Positions 25,518 through 33,584 are shown, counted from the stretch's first letter. The stretch is DNA of 39,485 nt from Planctomycetota bacterium (GCA_022616235.1 JAKEFC010000281.1:1-39485); one strand, 5' to 3'. The notes: generated from the sequence alone by a model not told the origin. Numbers and translations are program-made.

Positions 25518-25937
25518 CTAGTAGCTCGACCACGCCACGCCGTACGCGTCGTTCCCAGCCAGATTGGGGCGGACGTCGCCGCTCGCGGGGATGTAGACCC
25601 AGCCACCGGTGCCATCCACGATGGCGACCTCGCCGTTGGTCTTCGTGATTCCGTCCGCCGGCACTTGCGGCAGGTAGTTGGGCGACAGCGCGGCGAGCGA
25701 TCCGGGCCGCGAACCGTTGTTGTCGGAGCGATATGTTTGAATCGCGGTTCGCAGCATCTGCAGGTTCGCCTTCGTCGTGGAGGCTCCGCTTCTGCCGACG
25801 TAGTCGACATAGTTCGGGACAATGATTGCCGCGAGCACGCCGATGATCACGATCACCATGACGAGCTCGATAAGAGTGAATCCCTTTCGGGACCTTGGAG
25901 GTAACACGGGGTGTGGGCCTTTCCAACAGCGAGTCAT
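25518..25937 (-). CDS. gspG: GspG-like major pseudopilin
   Basis: 139 residues. A basic leader of 19 residues ends in SRKG, followed by the type IV pilin N-terminus FTLIELVMVIVIIGVLAAIIVP with Glu at +5, the site cut and methylated by prepilin peptidase. The mature part has the GspG layout: LQMLRTAIQTYRSDNNGSRP helix, YLPQVPADG, then GGWVYIPASGDVRP near the C-terminus. It builds the pseudopilus. The start at 25937 overlaps the gspF stop by ATGA. No prepilin peptidase and no minor pseudopilins lie in the window. Confidence 0.92.
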   Translation of the reverse strand: MTRCWKGPHPVLPPRSRKGFTLIELVMVIVIIGVLAAIIVPNYVDYVGRSGASTTKANLQMLRTAIQTYRSDNNGSRPGSLAALSPNYLPQVPADGITKTNGEVAIVDGTGGWVYIPASGDVRPNLAGNDAYGVAWSSY

Positions 25938-27175
25938 CGTGGACCAAATCCACGGGGGATCTCCGCGAGCGGAATGAATATGCTCGCGGCGATCAGTCCG
26001 ACTACCACGGTCATGAGCACAATGATCAAGGGCTCGAGGATCTTCGGCAGCACGCGTATGGTGCGCTCCACGTCGCGATCGTAGAAGCGCGCCACGTTGC
26101 CGAGCATGTCTCCGAGGCTGCCCGACTCCTCGCCTACGGACACCATCGTCGAGACCATCGGCGGAACGTGCGGCGAGCGCGCCAACTCCTTGCCGAGAGG
26201 CGCTCCCTCCTTGAGGTTCGCTTCGACGCCCTGCATGAACTCTTCCAACGGGATGTTGCGGAGACCCGTGCGAGCGAGTTCGAGGCTCACCAGCAAGGAG
26301 ACTCCGCTGCTCTGCAAGAGCGCGAGGGTCTGGCAGAAGCGCGCGAGGACCAGCTTCGTGTAGAGGGGTCCGATCACCGGGCAGGTGAGCAGGAAGCGAT
26401 CGAATACCCTGCGCGAGGCGCGCACGCGCAAGGCGCACAATCCCGCGACCGCCGCAACCGCCCCTCCAATGGCGAGCGCGGGAAGATACGCCCGCAGCGT
26501 GGTGCCCAGCGTCAAGAGCGCGTTGGTCACCCAAGGCAGCTCCATCTTGAGCTGGACGAAGACTTTCGCGATGCGCGGCAGCACGAAGGAGATGAGGAAG
26601 ATGGTGACGGCGGTGCATGCCGTGACGAGCACAGTGGGATAGGCGAGGGCGCCCCGAATCTGCGAGCGCGTTTCCATCTGCTTTTCGCCGTAGCGAGCGA
26701 GGTCCTCGAGAACCTTGTCGAGATTGCCGGACACTTCGCCGACGTCGATTAGGTGCACGTAGTGCTTCGGAAAGAAGCGGGGGAATCGCTGCAGGCTGTC
26801 GGCGAACGACTCGCCTTTCTCCAGCGTGCCGATCACTCCATTGAGTACTCTCGACCACTGTGGATCGCCCAACTGTCCTTGCACGACTTGCAACCCGCGA
26901 ATGAGGGGAACTCCCGCGTGCATCATGGTGTGCAGATACCATGTGAATGCTACGAGGTCGCGCGTGCGGGAAGATTGCGTGCCAGCGGCGGGGTGCGTGG
27001 GCCTCACGACGGTGCGCGGCTCGCCGATGGTGCGACTCTGATGCTGGCGGCACTCGATCACGAAGCCGTCGACGCGTGCCAGGAACTCCGGCAGCTTCGA
27101 CTCCGATGGCACGGTGAGCAATTGCTCCTCCGTGGCACCGTCTGATCTTCGCACCTTCGCGAGATAGGTCGGCAT
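25934..27175 (-). CDS. gspF: GspF/PilC inner-membrane platform protein
   Basis: 413 residues with the two repeated T2SSF domains. The first is around residues 75-190 (FTWYLHTMMHAGVPLIRGLQ ... LIDVGEVSGNLDKVLEDLA) and the second around 280-395 (FCQTLALLQSSGVSLLVSLE ... SVGEESGSLGDMLGNVA). Three membrane helices are visible, near 190-210, 240-262 and 385-408. It anchors the GspE ATPase and drives pseudopilin assembly. The ATG at 27175 (MPTYLAKVRR) is chosen over the ORF-track start at 27214 because family members begin this way. Coupled to gspG by ATGA. Confidence 0.93.
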   Translation of the reverse strand: MPTYLAKVRRSDGATEEQLLTVPSESKLPEFLARVDGFVIECRQHQSRTIGEPRTVVRPTHPAAGTQSSRTRDLVAFTWYLHTMMHAGVPLIRGLQVVQGQLGDPQWSRVLNGVIGTLEKGESFADSLQRFPRFFPKHYVHLIDVGEVSGNLDKVLEDLARYGEKQMETRSQIRGALAYPTVLVTACTAVTIFLISFVLPRIAKVFVQLKMELPWVTNALLTLGTTLRAYLPALAIGGAVAAVAGLCALRVRASRRVFDRFLLTCPVIGPLYTKLVLARFCQTLALLQSSGVSLLVSLELARTGLRNIPLEEFMQGVEANLKEGAPLGKELARSPHVPPMVSTMVSVGEESGSLGDMLGNVARFYDRDVERTIRVLPKILEPLIIVLMTVVVGLIAASIFIPLAEIPRGFGPR

Positions 27176-27233
27176 CCGATGGCTCTTCGATAGGGAATGA
27201 CGCACCGCGGCCAACGAGCGCGCGGCGCGACGG

Positions 27234-27350
27234 CCGGAACTCCGAAACCTGGACTTCTCCCTCTTCTAAGTCAAACATCCGGCGCGGTGTACGTCCAACG
27301 GGAGACGCGCGGCGTGGTGCGCTCTAGAGGGGGTTCCGGTAACTCCGAAC
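27234..27350. repeat. Pair of near-identical 15-bp motifs in the gspE-gspF gap
   Basis: CCGGAACTCCGAAAC (27234-27248) and CCGGTAACTCCGAAC (27336-27350) share CCGG-(T)AACTCCGAA and are about 100 bp apart on the same strand. They sit in the unusually long 242-bp gap between gspE and gspF, where most neighbours overlap. They could be a protein-binding pair or chance. Confidence 0.25.
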
Positions 27351-27388
27351 GGGGGTGAGCGTTGCATGGCTGGGCACGGAGCGGCGAG

Positions 27389-27418
27389 GGGGCTCTGCGA
27401 AGGCCCCTTTGGAGCCCC
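27389..27418 (-). terminator. Hairpin at the end of gspE
   Basis: GGGGCTC and GAGCCCC form a 7-bp stem at the gspE stop codon, with a possible small inner stem (AAGG/CCTT). There is no T-tract after it. In an operon, partial termination or mRNA processing between gspE and gspF is plausible. Confidence 0.4.
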
Positions 27419-29085
27419 TAGAACGCCTCGTGGTGGCGCACGGTCTCGCAGACCTCTTCGATCGTCGTGGTCCCCGCGAGCACCTTGGCCCGCCCATGGT
27501 CCACCAAGCGCTCGAAGCCCGGGATCTCGCAGCCTTCATCCATCGTGTCGGCGAGGATCATGCGCTTCGCTTCGCGCGTGGGCGTCAGGATCTCGTAGAT
27601 TCCCGTGCGGCCGCGATAGCCGGTCTGATCGCAGTGCGCGCATCCCTTGCCTCGCGAGTACGCGCCGGGCGTGCCCGGGGCGATGCCCACGAGGCGCAAG
27701 GCGTCTTCATCGGGCGTGTCGGGGGCTTTGCAGTGGGTGCAGACCAGGCGCACCAGCCTCTGGGCGATGACCGCCGCGATCGATGATGCGAGCAGATACG
27801 GGGCGATCTTCATGTCGCGCAAGCGAGCGTAGGAGCTGGGCGCGTCGTTCGTGTGGAGGGTCGACAGCACGAGGTGGCCCGTGAGCGCCGCCTTGACCGC
27901 GATGGAAGCGGTCTCTTCGTCGCGCATTTCGCCGATCATGATGATGTCCGGGTCCTGGCGCAGGATGGATTTGAGCCCGGAGGCGAAATCGATCCCGGCG
28001 CGCCGGTTCACCTGGATCTGGTTGATGTTCTCCATCTGGTACTCGACCGGGTCTTCGATCGTAATGATGTTCTTGGCCTTCGAGTTCAAGAAACGCAGCG
28101 CGGAATAGAGCGTCGTTGTCTTGCCGCTGCCGGTCGGTCCAGTGACGAGGATGATCCCGTAGGGGCGCGTGAGCACTGCGCGGAACCTCTGCTCCTGCTC
28201 GGGAGATAGGCCGAGCTGATCCAAGGCCGGTAACGCCGCCTCGTTGAGGATCCGCATGACGACTTTCTCGCCGAATACGCTCGGAATCGTCGAAACCCTC
28301 ACGTCGATGCGTCCGGTGCCTAGCCTGAGCTTCATCCGTCCATCCTGGGGCATGCGCTTCTCCGCGATGTCCAGCTCGGAGAGGATCTTGATGCGGCTCA
28401 CGATCGCGTTATGGAAATGCTTCGGCGGCCGCAGCACCTCCTTGAGGACGCCATCCACTCGGAATCGAATGCGAGTTACGGCTTCCTCCGCCTCGATATG
28501 GATGTCGGAAGCGCTGTTTCGGCACGCTTGCACGATGATGTGATTCAGCAGGCGAATGACGGGCGCATCGTCCGCGTTATCCGGGCCGGATTCGAGCACG
28601 TCGTAGGGCTGCAAGACCTGCACCTCTTCATCCTCGGAGGGTGCCTGCTCGAGGAGGGATTCCACGATGGTCTTGCTCTGATCGGAGTCGGATCCGTAGG
28701 CCTCGGCGAGAGCATCCGCATTAATCACGGTACGGTCGAAGTTGGACCCGAAGCGGAAAGCGATGTCGTCCGAGAGTTGGACCTGATAGGGGTAGGCGAG
28801 TCCGAACGCGACCCCCTGCGGATCGAGGGGAACGGCGCCGTGCTCGCGGAGGAATTCCTGCGTCAGCTCTCCGGGTGGCGCGAATTGCTCGGGAAGCGCC
28901 GCTTGCATCGGCAGCCCCGTGTCCTCGCTTACGAACCTCTGCAGATCCGCGGCGTTGAGAACGCCGCGGCTTCGAAAGGTCTCGAGCAGGGAAGCGCGCC
29001 CCTCCGGGAAATCGGCGGGAACCTCGAGGGGCGCGTCTTGCTTGAGGAACGCGCGCAGCCTGTCGATCAGTCGCGGGCGCGCCAT
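27418..29085 (-). CDS. gspE: GspE/PilB assembly ATPase
   Basis: 555 residues. An N-terminal GspE-N/MshEN-type domain (about 1-130) is followed by the ATPase core. Walker A is GPTGSGKT at 316-323, the Asp box is IITIEDPVEYQ, Walker B is DIIMIGEMRDEETA (about 380-393), and the His box is LSTLHTNDAPSS. The four-cysteine zinc site is complete: CTHC at 449-452 and CAHC at 482-485. It powers pseudopilus assembly from the cytoplasmic face. The ATG at 29085 shares one base with the stop of the FHA kinase (TGATG). The ORF-track N-terminus beyond it is in the kinase gene. Confidence 0.95.
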   Translation of the reverse strand: MARPRLIDRLRAFLKQDAPLEVPADFPEGRASLLETFRSRGVLNAADLQRFVSEDTGLPMQAALPEQFAPPGELTQEFLREHGAVPLDPQGVAFGLAYPYQVQLSDDIAFRFGSNFDRTVINADALAEAYGSDSDQSKTIVESLLEQAPSEDEEVQVLQPYDVLESGPDNADDAPVIRLLNHIIVQACRNSASDIHIEAEEAVTRIRFRVDGVLKEVLRPPKHFHNAIVSRIKILSELDIAEKRMPQDGRMKLRLGTGRIDVRVSTIPSVFGEKVVMRILNEAALPALDQLGLSPEQEQRFRAVLTRPYGIILVTGPTGSGKTTTLYSALRFLNSKAKNIITIEDPVEYQMENINQIQVNRRAGIDFASGLKSILRQDPDIIMIGEMRDEETASIAVKAALTGHLVLSTLHTNDAPSSYARLRDMKIAPYLLASSIAAVIAQRLVRLVCTHCKAPDTPDEDALRLVGIAPGTPGAYSRGKGCAHCDQTGYRGRTGIYEILTPTREAKRMILADTMDEGCEIPGFERLVDHGRAKVLAGTTTIEEVCETVRHHEAF

Positions 29086-30776
29086 CAGGAATCCCGGGAG
29101 CCCTGTATGACCGCCGGTTGGCGGGGCGGAACGGCATCCGGAGCGACCCCGAGCTGGCGGCTGGGCAGATGGATCTGGAACGTCGAGCCGGTCCCCGGCC
29201 GCGACGTCAATTCGATCTTCCCTCCCGACTCCAGAACGATTCGGCGCACGACGAAGAGTCCGAGGCCGGTGCCGCGATCGGAGGCTTTGGTCGTGAAGAG
29301 CGGCTCGAAGATCCGCTCGTGCAACTCTGCGGGGATCCCGGGGCCGTTGTCCGATACCGCGATCGTTGCCCCTTCGTCCTCGCGTCGTGCGACGACTTGG
29401 ATCTGGCGCGCTCGCTCCGTATCGACCTCGCAGAGGGCGTCGGCCGCGTTCGTGAGCAGATTCATGAGCACCTGCTGCAAGGCGCTCGGATCGCCGCGCA
29501 GCGTGAGCCCGTTGGGCACGTCGATCGCGACGCGCGCGCCGCAACGCTGGAGGGCAGCGTCGCAAATGTTGATCGTAGCGTCCACCGTTGCGCGGACGTC
29601 GTAGTCTTTCGATGCCGGGCTGCCGCCTGGGCTCTGGCGCGCGAATGCCAGCAGGTTTCGGCTGAGCGCCTGGCAATAGTCCGCGGCATCGTGCGCGCGC
29701 GAGAGATAACGTTTCAGCTTTTCCACGGCCTTCTCATCGATGCTCTTCGCCGCAAGACGCGTCGCGAGATCCAGAAAGCCGATGAGGCTGCTCAATGGGT
29801 TGTTGAGGTCGTGCGCGAAGCCGCTCGCCAGGCGGCCGATCGCTGCCATCTTCTCCGTACGCACAAGATCGCTCTGCGAGCGCCGGAGGTCTTCGAAGGC
29901 CCCTTGCAGCCGCAGGTAGAGATCGATGTTCTGGAGATCGACTTGAAGGTGAAGCGCGATTACCACGATCTGCTCCAGGTCCTCGCGGCGGAACGGCTCC
30001 ATCTCGGGTCCGCGGTCGAGATAGAGGACGTTTTGCTCGTTATTGGCCGCGTTGATCGGCACCGCGAGCGCGGAGCCGATCGCCGCATCCGCCGAATGGG
30101 GGTCGTCCGGGCAATCGCGGGAACCGGCGATCAGCCCGGTGCGGCTGCGGGTGGCGCGCTCGATGAGGCGCGAGCAGCGCAGGATCTCGGCGGCGCCCAC
30201 GGGCCGCCCCAGGCGCTCGCCGATCACCGCCGCCGGTTCGGTCGCTCCTTGCTTCCACGTCAAGAGCGCCCAAGTCGCGAACGGGACGCTTTCGGCGAGG
30301 ATCTGCATCGCTTTGCCGATGAACTTCGCGGGAGGGAGCGCCGGATCCGCGATGAGGCCGAGTCGAAACAAGACTTCCTGCAGGCTCTTGCGCCCGGGCG
30401 TCAATTGCGAGCTGGAGCGCAGAGTGAGCTCGATGGTCTCGCGGTTCACCGCGAGCGCGATCTCGGGGTTCGCGGAGCCGCTCGCTTCTGGAAGCATCTG
30501 ACAGAGAATCTCCGTGGAGCCGATGCGAATCACGTCGCCGTCCTTGAGCAAGGCGGTCGTGATTTCTTTCTCGTTGACGAGCGTGGAATTGGTGCTCTGA
30601 AGGTCGCGGCAGATCCAGGTCCCGTTCTCCGCGGGCTCGATGAGGGCGTGTTGCCGGGACGCCCGCGAGTCATCGAGGCGGATCGTGCAGCTCGGATCGC
30701 GTCCGATCGTGACCGTGCGGCCGTCGGAGTTGAAGATCTGGCCGCGCCGTTTGCCGCTCCGGATCACGAGCTTCAT
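29085..30776 (-). CDS. FHA-GAF-histidine kinase
   Basis: 563 residues, no membrane segment. The N-terminal FHA domain (about 1-95) has the phosphothreonine-binding residues in place: GR at 25-26, SRASRQH at 37-43 and STNST with Asn 63. A GAF-like region (about 150-280) and a short coiled coil follow. The HisKA helix holds His 322 in GFAHDLNNPLSSLIGF. The ATPase domain has NLLTNAADAL, DNGPGIP, FTTK and GTGLGLF. It should be a cytoplasmic sensor kinase tethered to a phosphothreonine protein. The Ser/Thr kinase and REC protein of the same operon are obvious partners. Start supported by GGAGG 8 nt upstream. Coupled to gspE. Confidence 0.93.
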   Translation of the reverse strand: MKLVIRSGKRRGQIFNSDGRTVTIGRDPSCTIRLDDSRASRQHALIEPAENGTWICRDLQSTNSTLVNEKEITTALLKDGDVIRIGSTEILCQMLPEASGSANPEIALAVNRETIELTLRSSSQLTPGRKSLQEVLFRLGLIADPALPPAKFIGKAMQILAESVPFATWALLTWKQGATEPAAVIGERLGRPVGAAEILRCSRLIERATRSRTGLIAGSRDCPDDPHSADAAIGSALAVPINAANNEQNVLYLDRGPEMEPFRREDLEQIVVIALHLQVDLQNIDLYLRLQGAFEDLRRSQSDLVRTEKMAAIGRLASGFAHDLNNPLSSLIGFLDLATRLAAKSIDEKAVEKLKRYLSRAHDAADYCQALSRNLLAFARQSPGGSPASKDYDVRATVDATINICDAALQRCGARVAIDVPNGLTLRGDPSALQQVLMNLLTNAADALCEVDTERARQIQVVARREDEGATIAVSDNGPGIPAELHERIFEPLFTTKASDRGTGLGLFVVRRIVLESGGKIELTSRPGTGSTFQIHLPSRQLGVAPDAVPPRQPAVIQGSRDS

Positions 30777-30862
30777 CGACGAGCCTCCGGAAACGCCTGA
30801 GCGCCAAGCGACGAAGGTGCGTCATCCGCGCGCGATGGATAGCTTGCCGGCTGCACGATCAT

Positions 30863-31552
30863 TCAGCTTCCCGACGCCACGAGGCTGTCGATCATCCCTT
30901 GAATGTCGCCGATCGCCACTTTGCGCGAAGGCGCAGGTGGCGCGGGCGGCGGACTTGCATCGGACACTTTCGCGCCGGCGCCGCCGGCGCCGCTGGCGGC
31001 CGCGGCGGGGGTCGCGGGGCGCGCGGAGATCCCGTGCACCTCGCGCGCGAGCAGGTCGAGCCGCTCCAAGATCTCCTCGCACTTCGGCGCCGACACGGCG
31101 GCTTCGATCTGCCGGGGCAGCACTCGAATCGTGTCTTCCAAGTCGCGAATGCGCGAAGTGAGCGCGGAGAGCGGAGAGTCTTCGCCGCCGCCGGCGAGGA
31201 GCGAGGGGTCGGCGGAAATCGGCTGAGGCGCCGCGGCGCGCGGGAGGCTCGCGCCGAGCGCAGGGGTGCCCACGGCTTCCGCGACGTTCGAGGCGAGCGC
31301 GGCGAACGCCGTGACGAGGCGTTGCCGAACGGCTGGATCGTCGAGCGGCAGCTCGGCGATCGAAGGAAAGCGCGCGATCCCGCGCGCGAGCTTGGCGAGC
31401 TCGCCGTCGACGCGCGCCAGCACTTCTTCGTCGCAGCACGGAGCCTGCGGGCGCGGGCTCGTGTCCTGCGGCGGCTCATCGGAAGCGAAGCCCGGGAGGC
31501 GCGCTCCGCTCTCTACGTTCTCGAGTATCTGCTGGAGGATTGTGCTCGCCAT
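30863..31552 (-). CDS. Hypothetical helical protein upstream of the FHA kinase
   Basis: 229 residues; not recognised. The N-terminal half is helical (MASTILQQILENVESG; EVLARVDGELAKLARGIARF). The middle holds a short coiled-coil segment (ALTSRIRDLEDTIRVLPRQIEAAV). The end is a long Ala/Pro/Gly linker with a terminal helix (DIQGMIDSLVASG). It is soluble by prediction. It lies 86 nt upstream of the FHA-histidine kinase on the same strand and may be the first gene of the secretion operon. Antisense frames overlap it, but this frame has the most natural protein composition. Confidence 0.55.
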   Translation of the reverse strand: MASTILQQILENVESGARLPGFASDEPPQDTSPRPQAPCCDEEVLARVDGELAKLARGIARFPSIAELPLDDPAVRQRLVTAFAALASNVAEAVGTPALGASLPRAAAPQPISADPSLLAGGGEDSPLSALTSRIRDLEDTIRVLPRQIEAAVSAPKCEEILERLDLLAREVHGISARPATPAAAASGAGGAGAKVSDASPPPAPPAPSRKVAIGDIQGMIDSLVASGS

Positions 31553-31594
31553 CGCCCGTACCGTCCCAGCGCGATGGGGAGCCGCGCCGCCGCT

Positions 31595-31610
31595 CTTCCC
31601 TCCTGGGAAG
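31595..31610. terminator. Small hairpin downstream of etfA
   Basis: CTTCCC-TCCT-GGGAAG, a perfect 6-bp stem with a 4-nt loop, 42 nt beyond the etfA stop. It could end the etf transcript. No T-run follows, and on the - strand the loop also contains an AGGAGG, so the call is weak. Confidence 0.3.
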
Positions 31611-31651
31611 GATACGATGGGGGGGTCGGAATGGGCCGGAAGGGGCGGGGG

Positions 31652-32623
31652 CTACAGCGCCCTGAGCAACTCCGCCTTCAACGCGGGAACGATCTCGAAT
31701 AGATCGCCGACGATTCCGTAGTTTGCGATCTGAAAGATCGGCGCGTTCTTGTCCTTGTTGATCGCGACGATGCAGCGGGAGCTGGACATCCCCGCGAGAT
31801 GTTGCACGGCGCCGGAGATCCCGCAGGCGATATAGAGCTTGGGGCTCACCGTTTTACCGGTCTGTCCGACCTGATCCGAATGGGGCCTCCAGCCGGCGTC
31901 CACCGCGGCGCGCGACGCGCCGACGACGCCGCCGATGGCGGCGGCAAGCTCCTCGAGGAGCGCGTAGTTTTCCGGACCTTTCAGGCCGCGCCCTCCGGAC
32001 ACGATGATCTCGGCTTCCGTGAGGTCCGTCTTCTTCCCCGCCTCGGCGATGACTTCCTTGACGCGGACGCGCAGCGCGCCGTCATCGTAGGGTGGACTCC
32101 ACGGAACGACTTCCGCGGGAGGGGCGGGATCGGCAAGCGGGCGGCCGTAGTTCGCGCGCAAGGTCGCGATGAACGGCGGCCGCGTCAGATCCACGGTGAG
32201 CAGCGCCTTGCCCGCGAATACGGGTCGCTCCAGCCGCAGGCGGTCGCTCTGCCACTCCAGCGCCGTGCAGTCCGATGCGACCGTCACGCCGTGCTCGGCG
32301 CCGGCGTACGCCGCAAGCTCGCGCCCCATTGCGCTGGCGGTGAGGAGCAGCGCGCCGATGCCGTACGCCGCCATCGCCTTCGTTACGTCGTGCGCGAGGG
32401 CATCCCCCGCGGGCCGGCGATAGATCGGAGCGTCCCCGATGAGGAGCTTGTGTGCTCCGCGCGTGCGCGCCGCCTCCGCGATCCCCGCGATGCCTTCACC
32501 GAAAGCCATGGCGATCACCTGCGCGCCGCGCGCATCCGCGAGGCGACGCGCCTCGCCCAGAAGTTCCAGCGCAGCGCGTTTCAATTCGCCGCCGCGATGC
32601 TCCAAGAGCACGAGGATGTTCAT
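31652..32623 (-). CDS. etfA: Electron transfer flavoprotein alpha subunit
   Basis: 323 residues, normal for EtfA/FixB. It starts MNILVLLEHRGGELKRAALELL and has the family's C-terminal FAD-binding domain: VSGGRGLKGPENY, GASRAAVDAGW, QVGQTGKTVSPKLYIACGISGAVQHLAGM and INKDKNAPIFQIANYGIVGDL. With EtfB it accepts electrons from acyl-CoA and related dehydrogenases and passes them to the quinone pool. The start at 32623 is set by the family N-terminus; the ORF-track start at 32710 lies inside repeat C. No ETF-quinone oxidoreductase is visible here. Confidence 0.95.
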   Translation of the reverse strand: MNILVLLEHRGGELKRAALELLGEARRLADARGAQVIAMAFGEGIAGIAEAARTRGAHKLLIGDAPIYRRPAGDALAHDVTKAMAAYGIGALLLTASAMGRELAAYAGAEHGVTVASDCTALEWQSDRLRLERPVFAGKALLTVDLTRPPFIATLRANYGRPLADPAPPAEVVPWSPPYDDGALRVRVKEVIAEAGKKTDLTEAEIIVSGGRGLKGPENYALLEELAAAIGGVVGASRAAVDAGWRPHSDQVGQTGKTVSPKLYIACGISGAVQHLAGMSSSRCIVAINKDKNAPIFQIANYGIVGDLFEIVPALKAELLRAL

Positions 32624-32635
32624 GACTCGACCTTT

Positions 32636-32790
32636 GAGCCTATCAAAAGACCTCGCCTGGCTTCGGCCGGCCGCGATGCGCGCGCGCCGCGTCGAGCCTC
32701 GTCGCCGCATTTCTCCATCAACACGATTCTGCCGCTCTCCTTGCGCGCGCAGCCCGCGCTCGACCTCGGGCCTACGGAGATGTGATCTGG
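32636..32790. repeat. Dispersed palindromic intergenic element, copy C
   Basis: About 155 bp between etfB and etfA. It shares with copy A the left end GAGCCTATCAAAAGACCTC, then CTGGCTTCGGCCGGCCGCGA, GCGTCGAGCCTCGTCGCCG, ATTTCTCCATCAACACGA and CTCTCCTTGCGCGC, all in the same order. The internal GTCGAGC/GCTCGAC pair is kept, but its terminal arms pair poorly, so this may be a decayed copy. It would be transcribed within the etfBA message and end 13 bp before the etfA start. Confidence 0.68.
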
Positions 32791-32831
32791 AAGCCTCGTG
32801 GCACCGTCGTGGCAGGCGGTTCGCACGGCGG

Positions 32832-33584
32832 CTAGATTACCTTCGCTTCCGCGCGGAGCAGCCGCACGAGCTCCGGCACCGCGGCGACCCCTTCTCCAAC
32901 GATTCTTCCCGCCTTGCGCGCCGGGGGCGGCGTCAGCGAGACCACCTCCGCGGTGGCGGGGAACTCGCGCGCCGCGACTTCGCGGAGCGGCTTCTTCTTC
33001 GCGGCCATGATTCCCTTCAGAGATGGGTAACGAGGTTCGTTGAGCCCCTTCTGTGCGGTAAATGCCGCCGGCAGGGAAACCTCCACGACTTCGCGCGACC
33101 CTTCGACCTCGCGCTCCGCGCAGGCTGACCCGGCCGCGACGGTGAGCTTTACGATCTCCGTGATACAAGGGATCCCGAGCAAGCGCGCCGTCATGGGCCC
33201 GACCTGGCCGCGCTGGGCATCGACGCTGGCGCGGCCGAAGAGGACGATCTCCGGCTGCAGCTCCTGGAGCGCAGCGGCCAAGTTTTTCGCGGTCTGGAGC
33301 GCGTCGAGACGCGCTCCGTCGTGACGAATCAAGATCGCGGAGTCCGCGCCCATCGCGAGCGCCTGGCGCAGATTTTGATTCGCCGCTTCGGGACCTAGGG
33401 TCAGTACGAATACTTCGCCCGCACCGAGCTTCTCCTTCGCGCGAATCGCTTCCTCGACGGCGAACTCATCGTACGGGCTAATGATGTATTGGACATCGGC
33501 GGTGTCGATGGTCTTGCCATCCGCCGCGATCCGAATCTTCGTCGCGGTGTCGGGTACTCGCTTCAGGCAGGCGGCGATTCTCAA
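32832..33584 (-). CDS. etfB: Electron transfer flavoprotein beta subunit
   Basis: 250 residues, normal for EtfB/FixA. Family motifs: CLKRVPDT near the N-terminus, ISPYDEFAVEEA, LTLGPEAANQNLRQALAMGADSAILI and the AMP-site region LFGRASVDAQRGQVGPMTARLLGIP, then PRYPSLKGIMAAKKKPL. The start codon is TTG, preceded by GGAGAGGT at good spacing. It is the first gene of the etfBA pair and has a promoter candidate about 40-70 bp upstream. The gap of 208 bp to etfA is large for this usually tight pair and is filled by repeat C. Confidence 0.95.
   Translation of the reverse strand: MRIAACLKRVPDTATKIRIAADGKTIDTADVQYIISPYDEFAVEEAIRAKEKLGAGEVFVLTLGPEAANQNLRQALAMGADSAILIRHDGARLDALQTAKNLAAALQELQPEIVLFGRASVDAQRGQVGPMTARLLGIPCITEIVKLTVAAGSACAEREVEGSREVVEVSLPAAFTAQKGLNEPRYPSLKGIMAAKKKPLREVAAREFPATAEVVSLTPPPARKAGRIVGEGVAAVPELVRLLRAEAKVI

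Noticed and set aside
32620-33168. 182-codon - strand frame across repeat C
   Set aside because: Runs through the repeat and the etfB end in a different frame. Similar short peptides (EK-GDEARR-like) arise from copies A and C only because the DNA repeats match, so they are not evidence of a coding gene.
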